Shown: piece after piece, positions 24,278 through 25,688 of the stretch
Layout: every line of letters begins with the position of its first letter
Numbering within the stretch: position 1 is the first letter of the stretch
From: JBHIBD01 sp046758865
GTDB taxonomy: Bacteria > Planctomycetota > Brocadiia > Brocadiales > Bathyanammoxibiaceae
Assembly (NCBI GenBank): GCA_046758865.1
Contig: JBHIBD010000028.1
Span: forward strand, 1-25,688
Length of the DNA: 25,688 nucleotides
Direction: 5' to 3'
Made by a program: the position numbers and the translations under genes
The notes under the pieces: generated by a model
Told to the model about the DNA's origin: nothing
Database searches by the model: none
What the model saw: only the letters and a program-made list of their open reading frames with translations

Positions 24278-24642
24278 GGAGACCCATGAAAAGGTGAATG
24301 TAGGGACAGGCCCGCCAAAATAATGGCGGGTCTGCCTGTGGCATGATCTTTAGACCTGTCCGTATCTTCTTGATGGGGGAGTTTGTAGGGTGCGTCTGGA
24401 CGCACCTCACTGCGGACAGACCTAAAGGTCTGTCCCTACGCAGGAACCATTTACGTAGGGACAGGTTTTTAAACCTGTCCATTCCCTCCCCCTTGGCGGG
24501 GGAGGGAATGGTGGGGGTGAACAATCACCCTCCCCTTACCCCCTCCCATCAAGGGAGGGGAAAAAGGAGGCAATTCCCGTTAAGATAAGGGTACAAAAAG
24601 GTTGTTTTTTAGAAGTTTTATAAGTTGTAAGAGGATTACGTT
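24278..24642. other. Gene-free gap packed with palindromes
   Basis: No credible gene. Open frames here only translate the repeats. The stretch holds the palindrome cluster (24300-24560), followed by an AT-rich segment leading to the next ribosome site (AAGAGGA, about 24629-24635). Confidence 0.6.
24300..24560. repeat. Cluster of at least six different palindromes
   Basis: Palindromes seen: ACAGGC-CCGCCA / TGGCGG-GCCTGT (24306-24339); GGTGCGTC-TG-GACGCACC (24389-24406); GGACAGACCT-AA and its complement (24414-24435); GGACAGGTTT-TT and its complement (24459-24480); a 13-base-pair arm CATTCCCTCCCCC with loop TTGGC (24480-24510); CCCCTCCC-ATCAA-GGGAGGGG (24540-24560). Several share GTAGGG or GGGACAG edges. 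They lie next to each other like repeats inserted beside earlier ones. Confidence 0.8.
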
Positions 24643-24864
24643 ATGAAAGAAAAAGTTTCCAGAGTGCTGGGGAGATACCTTCCCTGCACCTGAATCTTGG
24701 ACAGCGTACAGGATTCTGTACTCTACTCTAACTGGATAAACCTCTCTGTAGGAGGCCTGTTTTTTATAGGCGCCCTATTTGTCTTCATTATGGCCTGGAA
24801 AAGGGGCTATTTGAATTTTAAGGACATGGAGGATATAAAATACAAGATGATGGAGGAGGATTAG
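24643..24864 (+). pseudogene. CcoS-like cbb3 maturation miniprotein interrupted by TGA
   Basis: From a well-placed ATG (24643, behind AAGAGGA) the frame reads 16 residues (MKEKVSRVLGRYLPCT) to TGA at 24691-24693. It continues in the same frame to TAG at 24862-24864. After TGA there is one membrane segment (INLSVGGLFFIGALFVFIMAW). A CcoS/FixS-like end follows: WKRGYLNFKDMEDIKYKMMEED, compared with the family pattern WA-x(3)-GQFDDLE with an acidic tail. CcoS helps copper and haem assembly of cbb3 oxidases. Either translation starts at the TTG (24697) just after TGA (no ribosome site seen), or TGA is a real nonsense change, a sequencing error or a recoded codon. Its place in the oxidase gene row supports the CcoS assignment. 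Confidence 0.5.
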
Positions 24865-24923
24865 GGTGCCAGCTTCGTTAATGACTTCAGTAAACTTATA
24901 TGCGGCATCTTCCGGAGGTGGTC

Positions 24924-25055
24924 ATGAAAGAGGATGTAAAGATATCACCTAACGAGGGCGGTGAGGGTGAGACACCGTGGTTCCTCAAGCTGGCCTTTTT
25001 GGCCTTTATACTCTGGGCAGCCTATTACCTGTGGAAGAACGTTCAGATGGGTTGA
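24924..25055 (+). CDS. 43-residue membrane peptide resembling the CcoP/FixP N-terminal anchor
   Basis: A 43-residue protein. A hydrophilic, Gly/Glu-rich N-terminus (KISPNEGGEGE) leads to PWFLKLAFLAFILWAAYYLW and a short NVQMG end. This layout resembles the N-terminal membrane anchor of CcoP/FixP, where a Pro-Trp-Trp-like segment precedes one helix. However, no haem domain follows before the stop at 25053. It could also be a CcoQ-like peptide. GGAGG six bases before the ATG supports translation. It is the last gene of the oxidase row before the hairpin at 25102. Confidence 0.6.
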   Translation: MKEDVKISPNEGGEGETPWFLKLAFLAFILWAAYYLWKNVQMG

Positions 25056-25101
25056 CGTTAGCGCAGAAATAGCGCCTTTTTGGGGCTGCACATATTATGT
25101 A

Positions 25102-25134
25102 GCGTGCCAGCTTGTCTGGCACGCCATATCTTTT
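25102..25134. terminator. Hairpin terminator between the oxidase row and the PEP-CTERM gene
   Basis: GCGTGCCAG, loop CTTGT, CTGGCACGC: a perfect 9-base-pair stem followed by CATATCTTTT on the plus strand. It lies between convergent genes (stops at 25055 and 25133), a place for a terminator. The T-tract is weak. The loop matches that of 21494-21516. Confidence 0.55.
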
Positions 25135-25688
25135 ACCCCTCCTTAACCAGCCTCTTTCTCCTGCGCATAAAAATCCCAGCCAGCCCAGAGCCTAAAAGGA
25201 GGAGGGTGCAGGGCTCAGGGACTGGGCTTAAGGTGAACCTAACACGAACTACATCGAAAGGACCAAGACCAACAAAGCTACCGGTGCCAGTGCCACCAGC
25301 AAAGAAAGCGGTATAGCCTCCAGCAATCTCTGGTCCCGCTGCAAGGTTCTCCGTCACTGAGGTATCTATTTTGTTGAGTCCAATTCCGACGACGGGGGGA
25401 CTACTTGCAGTCCATGTCCATACTACTCCAGTTTCTGGGGGATTGTCCTGGACATGGATGTCAAATAGAACTGTTTCAAGAGCGCTCAGCCCCAGAAGAC
25501 CAGTAATTGATCCTCCAGGAAAGTCAAAAGCCACCCCAAAGCTAAGCCCAAAAACAGCGGAATCGTTGAAAATCTCAGTTTCCCAGTGCCACAGGGAGGG
25601 GCTGTTCAAAATATCTGTGAAGTTGGTGGAAATGCTAGAGCCAAATAGACCACCAGCAGGTAGTGTGGTAAATACACCGGCGCCATTG
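25133..25688 (-). CDS. PEP-CTERM domain protein, 5' part beyond the window
   Basis: The frame is open from the window edge to TAA at 25133, about 185 residues, so the start lies outside. The C-terminus shows the PEP-CTERM sorting signal: VPEP, then a hydrophobic stretch (CTLLLLGSGLAGIF), then basic residues (MRRRKR). Such proteins are exported, cleaved by exosortase and often become part of the extracellular matrix or cell surface. The rest is Gly-, Ser- and Thr-rich with beta-type repeats (ALETVLFDIHVQDNPPETG, WTWTASSPP), which fits a secreted beta-sandwich. The first residues of an in-frame TTG at 25609 are not the true start because upstream codons stay open. It implies an exosortase elsewhere in the genome. 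Confidence 0.85.
   Translation of the reverse strand, partial: NGAGVFTTLPAGGLFGSSISTNFTDILNSPSLWHWETEIFNDSAVFGLSFGVAFDFPGGSITGLLGLSALETVLFDIHVQDNPPETGVVWTWTASSPPVVGIGLNKIDTSVTENLAAGPEIAGGYTAFFAGGTGTGSFVGLGPFDVVRVRFTLSPVPEPCTLLLLGSGLAGIFMRRRKRLVKEG

Noticed and set aside
24300..24560. CRISPR array
   Set aside because: The elements are palindromes of different sequence and spacing, not identical direct repeats with uniform spacers.
24249..24588. Small open frames on both strands in the gap after ccoO
   Set aside because: They only translate the palindromic repeats and have no ribosome sites.
25080..25316. Plus-strand open frame over the PEP-CTERM gene
   Set aside because: Antisense to a clear PEP-CTERM coding sequence and crosses the terminator-like hairpin.

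Overview
The window reads as chromosomal DNA from a Gram-negative, respiring environmental bacterium. It carries a cbb3-type oxidase, c-type cytochromes with CxxCH motifs, Sec-type signal peptides and a PEP-CTERM (exosortase-sorted) protein. Short palindromic and GC-rich repeats fill most of the non-coding DNA and run into some genes. This combination is typical of metagenome-derived Planctomycetota (Brocadiales-like), Nitrospirota or Desulfobacterota. I lean to a Brocadiales-like planctomycete, but this is inference because the window has no rRNA or other taxonomic marker. No tRNA, rRNA, CRISPR array, transposase or phage gene was recognised.

Layout. 1-477: repeat-rich DNA without a gene. 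478-1350 (-): a MEMO1/AmmeMemoRadiSam-B protein. 1497-4123 (+): an MBL-fold hydrolase, a PP-loop (ThiI-like) sulfurtransferase overlapping it by ATGA, and a GIY-YIG (DUF123) protein. The last two contain repeat-derived coding sequence. 4148-6778 (+): mutS. 6844-9160 (+): a consensus sigma-70 promoter driving two membrane-anchored SPFH/band-7 proteins. 9518-10990 (+): an exported eight-bladed PQQ-type beta-propeller protein behind a structured leader. 11021-12082 (-): an exported coiled-coil protein with its own strong promoter.

12164-19037 (-): a compact operon, in transcription order moxR (AAA+), DUF58/vWA, BatA-like vWA membrane protein, membrane-anchored methyltransferase, and uvrD/pcrA helicase. 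Gaps are 2 to 17 bases or overlaps, so the set is probably co-transcribed.

19038-25055 (+): a long structured leader, then a zinc-ribbon miniprotein, a 56-residue membrane peptide, a protoglobin-like haem protein, a single-cluster ferredoxin, a monohaem cytochrome c, CcoN, CcoO, a CcoS-like miniprotein with an in-frame TGA, and a 43-residue protein resembling the membrane anchor of CcoP. This is a cbb3 oxidase locus without a standard dihaem CcoP. The separate cytochrome and anchor peptide may replace it, and the globin and ferredoxin suggest gas or redox sensing next to respiration. 25133-25688 (-): the 3' part of a PEP-CTERM protein gene that runs off the window.

The least expected signals are: a 29-base hairpin motif shared by the leaders at 9404 and 19511, with one compensatory base-pair change; palindromic repeats read as protein in two adjacent genes; a run of at least six different palindromes after ccoO; and the unusual composition of the oxidase locus.
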